The position numbers were made by a program, and so were the translations under genes. Source: Streptacidiphilus sp041262165 (GTDB lineage Bacteria; Actinomycetota; Actinomycetes; Streptomycetales; Streptomycetaceae). Taken from it: a stretch of DNA of 64,000 nucleotides. Below the pieces are notes generated by a model. It saw only the letters and a list, made by a program, of their open reading frames with translations. It was not told the origin of the DNA and did not search any database. Positions 26,755 to 35,454 of the stretch are shown here, piece after piece. Within the stretch, counting starts at the first letter, position 1, and each line of letters begins with the position of its first letter. Location of the stretch: the NCBI RefSeq assembly GCF_041262165.1, contig NZ_JBGCBY010000001.1, positions 62,001 through 126,000 on the forward strand. The letters are read 5' to 3'.

Positions 26755-26968
26755 GGTCTGTCCGGCCGATCTTCGCGGCTGCGGGCATCAGCGGCTCCGC
26801 CGCGGGGCGCACGCCATCTGGTGCGGTGCCTCGCAAGGCGGCGGAGCGCCCTTCGTAGCGGAGCTACCAGGGCGGTGCGCCAACGCGGCGAGGTGCCGTC
26901 ACGCGGCGGAGCCGCATGGTGTCACTGCGGCGGTGGGCGCCCGCGAAGATCGGCCGGACAGACCCTAG
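26751..26968. mobile_element. MITE-like element 2 (218 bp, perfect 28-bp terminal inverted repeats, CTAG ends)
   Basis: Bases 26751-26778 and 26941-26968 are perfect reverse complements, and both ends are CTAG. The left CTAG contains the stop codon of the coiled-coil gene. The interior carries CAGCGGCTCCGCCGCGGGG, CCGCGTTG (minus strand) and GTAGCTCCGCT (minus strand), shared with the elements at 18552 and 53041. There is no open frame of interest and no transposase. It fills the gap before the convergent nuoD and may serve as a bidirectional terminator. Confidence 0.75.
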
Positions 26969-26993
26969 GAGGGTGGCTCGTCCGGCGGCTCGG

Positions 26994-28220
26994 CTACTTG
27001 TCGATGTCGCCGACGACGAAGAACATCGAGCCGAGGATCGCCACCATGTCCGCGACCAGCGTTCCGGGCAGCAGCTCGCCCAGCACCTGGATGTTGTTGT
27101 ACGAGGCCGAACGCAGCTTCAGCCGCCATGGTGTCTTGTCGCCCCGCGACACCAGGTAGTAGCCGTTGGCGCCGAGCGGGTTCTCGGTCCAGGTGTAGGT
27201 GTGGCCCTCCGGGGCCTTCAGCACCTTGGGCAGCCGCAGGTTGATCGGCCCCGGCGGCAGCTCGGTGATCCGGTCCAGGCAGGCGTCGGCCAGGTCGAGG
27301 GAGTTGTGCACCTGCGCGAGCAGGCACTCGAACCGGGCCAGGCAGTCGCCCTCCTGCCGGGTCACCACCTGCAGCACCTCGCCGAGATCCCGGTAGGCCA
27401 GGTACGGCTCGTCCCGGCGCAGGTCGAAGTCCACGCCGGAGCCGCGCGCGACCGGGCCGGTCACTCCGTAGGCGTGCACGAGCTCGGGGGCGAGCACGCC
27501 GACGCCCCGGGTGCGGGCCCGGAAGATGTCGTTGCCGAGCACGAGGTTGTCGAAGACGTCCATCCGGCCCCGGATCGCCGCTACCGCCGCGCGCACCCGC
27601 CCGTACCAGCCGGCCGGCAGGTCCTCCTTGAGACCGCCGACGCGGTTGAACATGTAGTGCATCCGCCCGCCAGAGGCTTCCTCCATCACGGCCTGGAGCT
27701 GCTCGCGCTCGTAGAAGGCATGGAAGATCGGGGTGATCCCGCCCAGCTCCAGGGGGTACGAGCCGAGGAACATCAGGTGGTTGAGCACCCGGTTCAGCTC
27801 GGCCAGGAGGGTCCGCGTCCAGGTGGCCCGCTCGGGTACCTCCATGCCGAGCATCCGTTCGACGCCGAGCACCACCCCGAGCTCGCTGGAGAAGGCGGAG
27901 AGCCAGTCGTGACGGTTGGCCAGCACGATGATCTGACGGTAGTCGCGGGCCTCGAAGAGCTTCTCGGCTCCTCGGTGCATATAGCCGACCACCGGGTCGG
28001 CGGCAGTGATCAGCTCGCCGTCCAGGTTCAGCCTGAGACGCAGCACGCCGTGGGTGGAGGGGTGCTGCGGCCCGATGTTCAGCACCATGTCGCTGGTGCC
28101 GAGCTCGGTCGCCGCCCCGGCGCCGATCCCGACCGTCGTCTCCCGCACTCCGCCACCTCGCACTCCGCCACCTCGCACTCCGCCACCTCGCGTACTGCCG
28201 CCCCGCGCACTACTCGTCAT
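26994..28220 (-). CDS. nuoD: orphan NADH-quinone oxidoreductase subunit D
   Basis: The 408-residue protein is the 49-kDa/NuoD subunit of complex I, in the peripheral arm near the quinone site. Conserved features are NIGPQHPSTHGVLR, the GYMHRGAEKLFE block (Arg about 83) and the C-terminal VVGDIDK. The equivalent of that arginine is dimethylated in mitochondrial NDUFS2. No other nuo gene is nearby, so this looks like the stand-alone second nuoD copy known in Streptomyces. ATG 28220 overlaps the upstream methyltransferase gene by 11 bases. The N-terminus encodes RGGGV repeats, so the exact start is uncertain. Confidence 0.9.
   Translation of the reverse strand: MTSSARGGSTRGGGVRGGGVRGGGVRETTVGIGAGAATELGTSDMVLNIGPQHPSTHGVLRLRLNLDGELITAADPVVGYMHRGAEKLFEARDYRQIIVLANRHDWLSAFSSELGVVLGVERMLGMEVPERATWTRTLLAELNRVLNHLMFLGSYPLELGGITPIFHAFYEREQLQAVMEEASGGRMHYMFNRVGGLKEDLPAGWYGRVRAAVAAIRGRMDVFDNLVLGNDIFRARTRGVGVLAPELVHAYGVTGPVARGSGVDFDLRRDEPYLAYRDLGEVLQVVTRQEGDCLARFECLLAQVHNSLDLADACLDRITELPPGPINLRLPKVLKAPEGHTYTWTENPLGANGYYLVSRGDKTPWRLKLRSASYNNIQVLGELLPGTLVADMVAILGSMFFVVGDIDK
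28144..28188 (-). repeat. 15-bp tandem repeat at the nuoD 5' end
   Basis: The plus-strand unit CGCACTCCGCCACCT occurs at 28144, 28159 and 28174. On the coding strand it gives RGGGV repeats, and each copy contains a GAGGTGGCGGAGTG, which itself looks like a ribosome binding site plus a GTG start. Several start sites are therefore possible. Confidence 0.8.
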
Positions 28221-29286
28221 GAGGCAAGAGTCTGCCATCCCCGTCGCGCCGCAGGTCGAGCCATGGTCCGGGGAGGGGCATGCCGACGGACTGCAGGCCC
28301 CAGGCGAACGACCCCAGCCCGCCGGAGGCGGTCAGCTCCGCCGCCTCTCCCGCCGCCGCGAGGGCGCGCAGATAGCCGGCCGGGTCGCTGGAGGCCAGCG
28401 CGAGCGGCGGCCTGCTGCCGCGGACGCCGAGCAGCCGCAGGGCGTCGCGCTGCGTTGTCCACAGGCTGTGGACAACGTTCTCCGGGGCGGCCAGGCAGGA
28501 GTCCAGTGCGAGGTGAGAGGTGAGATCACAGCTGCCGTCCGGCACCGGACGCACCTCGCGCCCCCGCCGGAACGCGGCCAGGCTCCCGAACGGCGGGCGG
28601 GCGTCCGCGGTGTGGGCGTAGTCCACGGCCACCGCGACGCCCCGCCCGAGCGAGCCGACGGCGCCGGCCCATGCCAGGTCACGTGGCAGCCCGATCTCCG
28701 CCCGCAGGCCCTCGTCGGCGTCGGCCAGCGGCCACCACCGTGCCAGCCACGTCGCTTCAGCACCCCCGACCGGCTCGCCGAGCCGCTCCTCGCCCGTCGT
28801 CCGGTCCACCAGCACCAGCCGTGCCACCCCCTCGGCATCCGCCTCGGCGATGTCCACCGGCACGTTGTCCAGCCACTCGTTCGCGAACAGCACCCCGTGT
28901 GCGGAGGGCTCGATCCGGTCGCCCCAGCCGACCCACGCCGGCAGCCCCTCGGGCCGGGCCGCCTTCTCCACCGCCCGCAGCACCAGCCGCCGCGCCAGCT
29001 CCGGCACCTCGGCACGCGCGCGGGAGCCCAGCGCCGCCAGCAGTTCCCCGCGGCCCGCGCCCACGTCGGTGACCACCAGCTCCGCCGGACGGCCCAGCCC
29101 CTCGTCCACCTGCCGCACCAGCTCCAGCAGGGCACCCGCGAACAGCCCCGACGCCTGCGGCGAGGCGTGCACGGACGTCCGGAAGTGCCCGGCCGGCCCC
29201 TCGGGTCCGAGAAAGAAGCCAGCCGGACCGTACAGGGCCCGCTCCGTCGCCACCCGCCAGCCCGTCCACACCTGTTCGCTGCTCAC
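28210..29286 (-). CDS. MidA/NDUFAF7-type SAM-dependent methyltransferase (DUF185)
   Basis: The 358-residue protein has a Rossmann SAM site (VVTDVGAGRGELLAAL, near residue 75). It also has the DUF185 signature GVAVAVDYAHTADARPPFG followed by DLTSHLALDSC, matching the family that includes mitochondrial NDUFAF7/MidA. NDUFAF7 dimethylates an arginine of the complex I subunit NDUFS2, which is the NuoD homologue. Here the next gene, overlapping by 11 bases, is nuoD, which supports the same substrate. GTG 29286 is the likely start; an upstream in-frame ATG at 29331 adds a non-conserved leader. Confidence 0.82.
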   Translation of the reverse strand: MSSEQVWTGWRVATERALYGPAGFFLGPEGPAGHFRTSVHASPQASGLFAGALLELVRQVDEGLGRPAELVVTDVGAGRGELLAALGSRARAEVPELARRLVLRAVEKAARPEGLPAWVGWGDRIEPSAHGVLFANEWLDNVPVDIAEADAEGVARLVLVDRTTGEERLGEPVGGAEATWLARWWPLADADEGLRAEIGLPRDLAWAGAVGSLGRGVAVAVDYAHTADARPPFGSLAAFRRGREVRPVPDGSCDLTSHLALDSCLAAPENVVHSLWTTQRDALRLLGVRGSRPPLALASSDPAGYLRALAAAGEAAELTASGGLGSFAWGLQSVGMPLPGPWLDLRRDGDGRLLPHDE

Positions 29287-29383
29287 AGCTGCACCATAAG
29301 GGGGAGACTCCGACCTGCGGAGGACGGCCAACTCAGTCCGGCGGGTGACCCAGCACCGCTCACGCCTGCCTAGGCTGGTAACT

Positions 29384-30787
29384 GTGCAACTCCTCTACAG
29401 CTGGTTCCGCAGACACCCCACCGTGGCCGACACCGTGTGGGCTGTCCTGCTGTTCGTGCTGTGTCTCCCGGAGATCGCCGGCCAGGCCTTCCACGGCCAC
29501 CGGCCGCTGTCGCTCATCGCGATCGCACTGACGCTGTGCACCCTGGTGGCCGTTCGCCGCCTCAAGCCCGACCTCACCGTCACGCTGGGCGTCCTCGTCG
29601 GTCTCGGGCAGGTGGCCCTGCGCTGGGGGCCGAGCACGGCCGACCTGGCGCTGCTCGTCCTCGCCTACACCGGAGCCGCCTTCGCGACCGTGTGGACCTC
29701 GCGGCTCGCCCTCCTCGCGGGGTTCGCCGCAGGACCGCTGACCTGGCTCCGGCTCGTCAAGCACAACGACTCCGGGCCCCACGGGATCTGGGCCAACACC
29801 TTCCTGAGCCTGGTCTTCTCGACGCCCTTCCTCCTCAGCTGGGTCCTCGGCCGGCTCACCCGGATCCGGCGCGCCTACTACGTCGAGCTGGAGGACCGCG
29901 CCGCCCGTCTGGAGCGGGAGCGGGACGCCCAGTCGAAGATCGCTGTGGCGGCGGAGCGCGCCCGGATCGCCCGCGAGCTGCACGACGTGGTCGCCCACAA
30001 CGTGTCGGTGATGATCGTTCAGGCCGACGGCGCGTCCTACGTCATGGACAACTCGCCCGAGCAGGCGAAGCAGGCGCTGGCCACGATCGCCGGTACCGGC
30101 CGCCAGGCGCTGGAGGAGATGCGCCGGCTGCTCGGGCTGCTCCGCTCCGCAGACACCGCCGGCGAGTACGTCCCCCAGCCGGGGGTGGAACAGCTCCCGG
30201 ATCTGCTGGACCAGGTCCGCAGCGCCGGGTTGCCGGTGGCGTTCAGCGTCGAGGGCGAGCCGCGCGAGCTGCCGCGCGGAGTGGAGCTGACGGCGTATCG
30301 GATCGTCCAGGAGGCGCTGACCAACGCGCGCAAGCACGGCGGGCCCAGGACCAGCGCGACCGTCCGGATCCGCTTCGACGACCGCGGCCTGGACATGCTG
30401 ATCGAGGACAACGGGCGCGGCGCCACAGCCGAGCTCGCCCGCGACGGCGGCGAGGACGGCTTTGGACACGGCCTGATCGGGATGCGGGAACGCGTCGGCA
30501 TGGTCGGCGGCACGCTCGACGCCGGCCCACGCCGGGGCGGCGGCTTCCGCATCAGCGCGGTGCTGCCGCTCAACCCGTCCCGCCGGCCGACCGCCGGCGG
30601 TTCCGCCGGGCCGGCCGCGCCCCCCGCCGCCCCGTCTGCCGCCGCCCCGTCTGCCGCCGCGCCGCCTCCCGCCGCGCCCCCCGCCGCCGCCCCGCCCGCC
30701 GCCGCGCCATCCGCCGCCGCCCCGCCCGCCCCGCCCGCCGCCGCTCCGGTCACCCCGTTCGGCCCCGCCGCTCCCGTCACCAAGTGA
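29384..30787 (+). CDS. NarL-type sensor histidine kinase
   Basis: The 467-residue kinase has about five N-terminal membrane helices, a coiled linker, and a HisKA_3 dimerisation domain with the phospho-acceptor His200 in IARELHDVVAHN. The ATP-binding domain carries N-box NARKHG, DNGRGA and HGLIGMRERV. The last 65 or so residues are an almost pure Ala/Pro tail. GTG 29384 lies seven bases after TAGGCT, so the mRNA may be leaderless. The response regulator gene follows 25 bases downstream. The stimulus is unknown; the short external loops suggest it senses within the membrane. Confidence 0.92.
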   Translation: MQLLYSWFRRHPTVADTVWAVLLFVLCLPEIAGQAFHGHRPLSLIAIALTLCTLVAVRRLKPDLTVTLGVLVGLGQVALRWGPSTADLALLVLAYTGAAFATVWTSRLALLAGFAAGPLTWLRLVKHNDSGPHGIWANTFLSLVFSTPFLLSWVLGRLTRIRRAYYVELEDRAARLERERDAQSKIAVAAERARIARELHDVVAHNVSVMIVQADGASYVMDNSPEQAKQALATIAGTGRQALEEMRRLLGLLRSADTAGEYVPQPGVEQLPDLLDQVRSAGLPVAFSVEGEPRELPRGVELTAYRIVQEALTNARKHGGPRTSATVRIRFDDRGLDMLIEDNGRGATAELARDGGEDGFGHGLIGMRERVGMVGGTLDAGPRRGGGFRISAVLPLNPSRRPTAGGSAGPAAPPAAPSAAAPSAAAPPPAAPPAAAPPAAAPSAAAPPAPPAAAPVTPFGPAAPVTK

Positions 30788-30812
30788 CTCCCGCGCCCCT
30801 AAGGACACCCCC

Positions 30813-31487
30813 ATGCCGATCCGCGTGATGCTCGTCGACGACCAGGAGCTGCTGCGTACCGGCTTCCGGATGGTGCTCCAGTCACAGCAGGACATCGAGA
30901 TCGTCGCGGAGGCGGGCGACGGGCTCCAGGCGCTGGAGGTCCTCGCCCGCACTGAGGTCGACGTGATCCTCATGGACGTCCGGATGCCCCGGATGGACGG
31001 CGTCGAGGCCACCCGACGCATCTGCGAGGACGCAGAGTCGGGCCCCCGGGTGCTCATCCTCACCACGTTCGACCTGGACGAGTACGCCTTCGCCGCGCTC
31101 AAGGCCGGTGCCAGCGGCTTCCTGCTCAAGGACGTCCCGCCGGCCGAGCTCGTCGCCGCGATCCGCGCGGTCTGCGGCGGCGACGCGGTCGTCGCCCCGA
31201 CCACGACCCGCCGCATGATCGACCGCTTCGCCACCGTCCTGCCCAGCTCGCTGCCACCGACCGACACCCCGGAGCTGGCCCGGCTCACCGACCGCGAACG
31301 CGAGGTGCTGCTGCTGATCGCCCAGGGACTGTCCAACGGCGAGATCGCCGCCGGGCTCGCCCTCTCCGAGGCGACGGTGAAGACCCACGTCGGACGCATC
31401 CTCACCAAGCTCCAGCTGCGCGACCGGGTCCAGGCCGTCGTCCTCGCCTACGAGACCGGACTGGTCCGCGCCGGCGGCGTGCTCTGA
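30813..31487 (+). CDS. NarL/LuxR-family response regulator
   Basis: The 224-residue DNA-binding regulator is the partner of the kinase just upstream. The receiver domain (about 1-120) has the acidic pair VDDQE near residue 10 and phospho-acceptor Asp55 in ILMDVRMPRMDG. A LuxR-type helix-turn-helix domain (about 150-215) has LTDREREVLLLIAQGLSNGEIA. Its targets are unknown. The gene converges on the PLP lyase gene. Confidence 0.94.
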   Translation: MPIRVMLVDDQELLRTGFRMVLQSQQDIEIVAEAGDGLQALEVLARTEVDVILMDVRMPRMDGVEATRRICEDAESGPRVLILTTFDLDEYAFAALKAGASGFLLKDVPPAELVAAIRAVCGGDAVVAPTTTRRMIDRFATVLPSSLPPTDTPELARLTDREREVLLLIAQGLSNGEIAAGLALSEATVKTHVGRILTKLQLRDRVQAVVLAYETGLVRAGGVL

Positions 31488-31528
31488 GACGGCGCGCACC
31501 CCAGCGGGCGTCGCCTGTTGACGCAGGC

Positions 31529-32647
31529 TCAGTTCACCCGGGCCAGGAAGTCCTCGACGCCTGCCCGCACCTCGTCCGCAGACCACTCCAGGGCCGGACC
31601 CGCCACTGTCAGCTCGGTGTAGGAGACCCCGGGCAGGCCCGGCTCGCGCCACATCCCGAACACCGACCGTTTGGTCTCCTCGGCGAGCCGAACCCCGGCG
31701 TCGTTCAACGCGTCCGCCGCGAACGGCAGCCACACCTGGAACTGGTGCGTGTGCGGCGGCTCCGGAAACACCCGCGCTCCCGGGACGCCCGCCGTGGCGT
31801 CAGCGATCGCCGACGCCACCAGCCTCGCGTGCGCGACGTAGCCGGCCAGCCGCGGCAGTTCCTGGTCGATCCCCGCCAACGCGCTCAGGGCAGCCGGCCA
31901 CTGCTGGTACAGCTGCCCGCCGTAGCGGTGCCGCCAGGTCCGCGCCTGCTCGACGAACTGCTCGGGTCCGGCCAGGGCCGCGCCGCTGACCCCGCCCAGG
32001 GTCTTGTAGAACGAGACATAGACCGAGTCGGCCAGCCCGGCGATCTCCGGCAGCGACCGGCCGAAGTGCGGCACCGTCTCCCACAGCCGCGCCCCGTCGA
32101 AGTGCACCACGGCGTCGCGCGCCCGCGCCGCCGCGACGGTCGCCTCCAGCTCGTCCCAGCCCGGCAGCACGAAGCCCGCGTCCCGCAGCGGCAGCTCCAG
32201 CATCAGCGTGCCGAAGTGCTCGCCGAAGTCCTCGATCTCCGCCGCCGAGGCGATCCGCCGCTCCGTCGTCGGCCAGACGCTGCGCAGGCCGCTGAGCTGC
32301 GCGTACGCAAAACGCTCATGGACCTCCGGATGGGCCAGCGGGTGCATCGCCACGGTCGGGTTGGCGGTCCGCTCGGCCCAGCAGCGCAGCGCGACCTGCT
32401 GCGCCATCGTCCCGGTCGGGAAGAACGCCGCCGCTTCCATGCCGAGCAGTCCGGCGACCCGCTCCTCCAGCGCGGTGACCACGCCGTTCCCGTACACGTC
32501 GGTACGCTCGTCCAGATCGTACGAACCCTCCGCGAGCTCGGCGATGCGCTCGCGCAGCGTCGCCGGTCGCGTCCCCGACAGCACCCGCTCGCACCCGCGC
32601 AGCGCCTCGAAGCGTCGCTGTGCCGGGTCTTTCGTCTCTTCAGCCAT
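31529..32647 (-). CDS. beta-eliminating lyase family protein (threonine aldolase-like, PLP)
   Basis: The 372-residue fold-type I PLP enzyme resembles low-specificity threonine aldolases. The Schiff-base lysine is Lys215 in YVSFYKTLGG, and the PLP-binding VHFDGARLWE aspartate is present upstream. The probable reaction is cleavage of beta-hydroxy amino acids to glycine and an aldehyde. ATG 32647 has GGGAG 11 bases upstream. The gene is divergent from plsC. The ThrE-like threonine exporter is elsewhere in the window, so any link is speculative. Confidence 0.88.
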   Translation of the reverse strand: MAEETKDPAQRRFEALRGCERVLSGTRPATLRERIAELAEGSYDLDERTDVYGNGVVTALEERVAGLLGMEAAAFFPTGTMAQQVALRCWAERTANPTVAMHPLAHPEVHERFAYAQLSGLRSVWPTTERRIASAAEIEDFGEHFGTLMLELPLRDAGFVLPGWDELEATVAAARARDAVVHFDGARLWETVPHFGRSLPEIAGLADSVYVSFYKTLGGVSGAALAGPEQFVEQARTWRHRYGGQLYQQWPAALSALAGIDQELPRLAGYVAHARLVASAIADATAGVPGARVFPEPPHTHQFQVWLPFAADALNDAGVRLAEETKRSVFGMWREPGLPGVSYTELTVAGPALEWSADEVRAGVEDFLARVN

Positions 32648-32772
32648 GCGCTGATCATCTCCCACCGCCGCCGGATGGGGCTCCCCAGAACGTCCCCGAT
32701 GTCATACGATCCGGCAGCCGGTCCATCCTGTACGAGGACGGGTGAAACGGTGCAGAAGGTCCCGGAGGGCAC

Positions 32773-33462
32773 GTGTTCGCAGTAGTCGCCAGGTCGGTGC
32801 TGGCCCCGCTGGCCCGGCTGGTCTACCGGCCGGTCGTCGAGGGGCGCGAGAACGTGCCCAGGCGGGGCCCGGTGATCCTCGCCAGCAACCACCTGTCGTT
32901 CATCGACAGCGTCGTCATCCCGCTGGTGGCGCCCCGACCGGTGGCCTTCCTCGCCAAGGCGGAGTACTTCACCGGCACCGGACTCAAGGGACGGCTGAGC
33001 CGCGCCTTCTTCAGCGCCATAGACGCGGTCGCGGTCGAGCGCGGTACCCACCGCGCGGCCCAGGCGTCGCTGGACGCCGCCCTCGGAGTCCTGAACGAAG
33101 GGCGGGCCTTCGGGATCTACCCCGAGGGCACTCGCTCGCTCGACGGCCGCCTGTACCGCGGCCGTACCGGCGTGGCCTGGCTGGCACTGACCTCGGGTGC
33201 GCTGGTGGTCCCGGTCGCCCTCGCGGGCACTGAGCAGATCCAGCCCGTCGGCAGCCGGCTCCCGCGCGTCCGCCGGATCACCGTGCGCTTCGGCGAGCCG
33301 CTGGACTTCAGCGACCGCGCCGCAGCCCTCGCCGGCGGCACCGCCGCCTCGGGCCCGGTCCGCCGCGCCGTCACGGACGAGATCATGGACGCCATCCATG
33401 CCCTCTCCGACCAGACCCGCGCCGCCGCGTACAACGAGCCCCCCAAGTCCGCCGCCGCCTAG
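32773..33462 (+). CDS. lysophospholipid acyltransferase (PlsC family)
   Basis: The 229-residue peripheral or membrane-linked acyltransferase has the catalytic HX4D motif in NHLSFID (His40, Asp45). It also has the substrate-binding YPEGTRS motif near residue 116 and a VPVALAGTEQI block. It should acylate 1-acyl-glycerol-3-phosphate or a related lysolipid. GTG 32773 follows GGAGGGC at short spacing. The C-terminal tail is Ala/Pro-rich. It precedes the pantothenate genes by about 100 bases. Confidence 0.9.
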   Translation: MFAVVARSVLAPLARLVYRPVVEGRENVPRRGPVILASNHLSFIDSVVIPLVAPRPVAFLAKAEYFTGTGLKGRLSRAFFSAIDAVAVERGTHRAAQASLDAALGVLNEGRAFGIYPEGTRSLDGRLYRGRTGVAWLALTSGALVVPVALAGTEQIQPVGSRLPRVRRITVRFGEPLDFSDRAAALAGGTAASGPVRRAVTDEIMDAIHALSDQTRAAAYNEPPKSAAA

Positions 33463-33564
33463 GCCGGTCGGGGACCGGTCGCCGGTCGGGCCGAGGGTGC
33501 GACGCCGCCACCGTAGGATGGGGCGGTACGTCCGGTACCCACGAGGACTGGAACGGAAGAAGGT

Positions 33565-34506
33565 GTGTTCAGGGTGAGTGCAGACGATCCCGGTCTGCTG
33601 AGCTTCGGTGATCCCCGTGACCCCGGCAACCGGCCCGCACGGCTGACCGTCGGTGTGGTCGGGACGGGCCGGGTGGGTCCGGCCATGGGGGCCGCGCTGC
33701 AGCTGGCCGGGCACCGCGTGGTCGCGGCATCGGGCGTTTCCGCAGCCTCGCGCCGCCGCGCCGAGACACTGCTGCCGGGTGTGCGGCTGGTGACACCGCC
33801 GCAGGTGATGGCCGCCGCCGACCTGGTGCTGCTGACCGTCCCGGACGACGCGCTGCCGGAACTGGTCGCGGGTCTGGCGGCGACGGGCGCGGTGCGGCCC
33901 GGCCAGATACTGGTCCACACCTCTGGCGCGCACGGTGTGTCGGTACTCGAACCCGCTACTCGCGCCGGCGCGCTGCCGCTGGCGCTGCACCCCGCGATGA
34001 CCTTCACCGGTACCAGCGTCGACGTCGCCCGGCTCGCGGGCTGCCCGTTCGGGGTGACCTCGCCGGAGGAGCTGCGGCCGGTCGCCGAGGCGCTGGTCGT
34101 GGAGATGGGCGGTGAGCCCGAGTGGGTGCCCGAGGCCGTCCGGCCGCTCTACCACACGGCCCTCGCCCACGGCTCGAACCACCTGGTGACGCTGGTGGCG
34201 CAGGCGATGGAGATCCTCACCGACGCCGGTGTCGCGGAACCGGGCCGGATGCTGGGCCCGCTGCTGGGCGCGGCCCTGGACAACGCCCTGCGCAGCGGTG
34301 ACGCCGCGCTCACCGGACCGGTCGCCAGGGGCGACGCCGGGACCGTGCGGGCGCATGTGGCGCAACTGCGGGCGACCTCGCCCCAGCTGCTGGACAGCTA
34401 CCGGGCGATGGCGCGGGCCACCGCGGACCGGGCGCTCGCCAACGGAATGCTGAAGCCGGAATCGGCGGAGGCGCTGCTCGACGTACTGGCGGAGGAGGGG
34501 CAGTGA
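33565..34506 (+). CDS. Rossmann-fold/DUF2520 dehydrogenase-like protein, candidate ketopantoate reductase
   Basis: The 313-residue protein has an N-terminal NAD(P)-binding Rossmann domain (VGVVGTGRVGPAMGAAL near residue 28) and a C-terminal all-helical DUF2520 domain (about 150-300). This layout parallels 6-phosphogluconate dehydrogenase-like reductases and PanE. Its stop overlaps the panC start by four bases. No panE or panB is in the window, so a ketopantoate reductase role is plausible but unproven. GTG 33565 is used; GTG 33574 is an alternative. Confidence 0.8.
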   Translation: MFRVSADDPGLLSFGDPRDPGNRPARLTVGVVGTGRVGPAMGAALQLAGHRVVAASGVSAASRRRAETLLPGVRLVTPPQVMAAADLVLLTVPDDALPELVAGLAATGAVRPGQILVHTSGAHGVSVLEPATRAGALPLALHPAMTFTGTSVDVARLAGCPFGVTSPEELRPVAEALVVEMGGEPEWVPEAVRPLYHTALAHGSNHLVTLVAQAMEILTDAGVAEPGRMLGPLLGAALDNALRSGDAALTGPVARGDAGTVRAHVAQLRATSPQLLDSYRAMARATADRALANGMLKPESAEALLDVLAEEGQ

Positions 34507-35360
34507 CGGCGTCGCTGGTGCGGACGGCGGGGGAGCTCGCTGGACTGGACGCTGGACGGAGCGGTGGCCGCAGCGAGCGCGCCGTGGTGATGACCATGGG
34601 CGCGCTGCACGCCGGCCATGCCGCGCTGGTGCGGGCCGCGCGGGAGCGGGTCGGGGCGGCGGGCACGGTCGTGGTGACCGTTTTCGTCAACCCGCTGCAG
34701 TTCGGCGCGGGCGAAGACCTGGACCGCTATCCGCGCACCCTGGACGCCGACCGCGAGCTCGCCGAGGCGGCCGGCGCGAGCGTCGTCTTCGCGCCGTCCG
34801 TGGACGAGGTGTACCCCGGCGGCCAGCCCCAGGTGCGGCTGTCGGCCGGACCGATGGGGGAGCGCTACGAGGGGGCGTCCCGCCCCGGGCACTTCGACGG
34901 GATGCTCACCGTCGTCGCCAAGCTGCTCCACCTCACCGCGCCCGACGTGGCCTTCTACGGCGAGAAGGACGGCCAGCAGCTCGCGCTGATCCGGCGGATG
35001 GTAGCCGACCTCAACTTCCCCGTGAAGATCGTCGGTGTGCCGACGGTCCGCGAGGCGGACGGGCTGGCGCTGTCCAGCCGCAACCGGTACCTGTCGGCGG
35101 CCGACCGGGTGGAGGCGCTGGCGCTCTCCCGGGCACTGTTCGCCGGACGGGACGCCGTCGCGGGGGGACCCTCGGCAGTGCGCAAGGCGGCGGGCGAGGT
35201 GCTGGCGGAGGCCGGAACCGCGCTCGACTACCTCGGACTCGTCGACCCCGCCGACTTCACCGAGATCGACCGGGAGGACTTCCGGGGCGAGGCCGTGCTC
35301 GCCCTCGCCGCGAAGGTCGGCACGACCCGGCTGATCGACAACGTACGGCTGTGCTTCTGA
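34503..35360 (+). CDS. panC: pantothenate synthetase
   Basis: The 285-residue ligase joins pantoate and beta-alanine using ATP. The HxGH-type nucleotide motif is in MGALHAGHAAL near residue 32. FVNPLQF, GPMGERYEGASRPGHF and LALSSRNRYLS (the KMSKS-like part) follow. It starts four bases inside the DUF2520 gene and precedes panD, which makes beta-alanine, by 94 bases. It is cytosolic. Confidence 0.95.
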   Translation: MTASLVRTAGELAGLDAGRSGGRSERAVVMTMGALHAGHAALVRAARERVGAAGTVVVTVFVNPLQFGAGEDLDRYPRTLDADRELAEAAGASVVFAPSVDEVYPGGQPQVRLSAGPMGERYEGASRPGHFDGMLTVVAKLLHLTAPDVAFYGEKDGQQLALIRRMVADLNFPVKIVGVPTVREADGLALSSRNRYLSAADRVEALALSRALFAGRDAVAGGPSAVRKAAGEVLAEAGTALDYLGLVDPADFTEIDREDFRGEAVLALAAKVGTTRLIDNVRLCF

Positions 35361-35454
35361 CGTTCCGACGTTCCCGAGACGTTCCCGACGTTACCGATCT
35401 GCCGTTCCCGACAGTCCCCGTTCCAGGCATGCACTTCACACAGGAGGCGTGACC

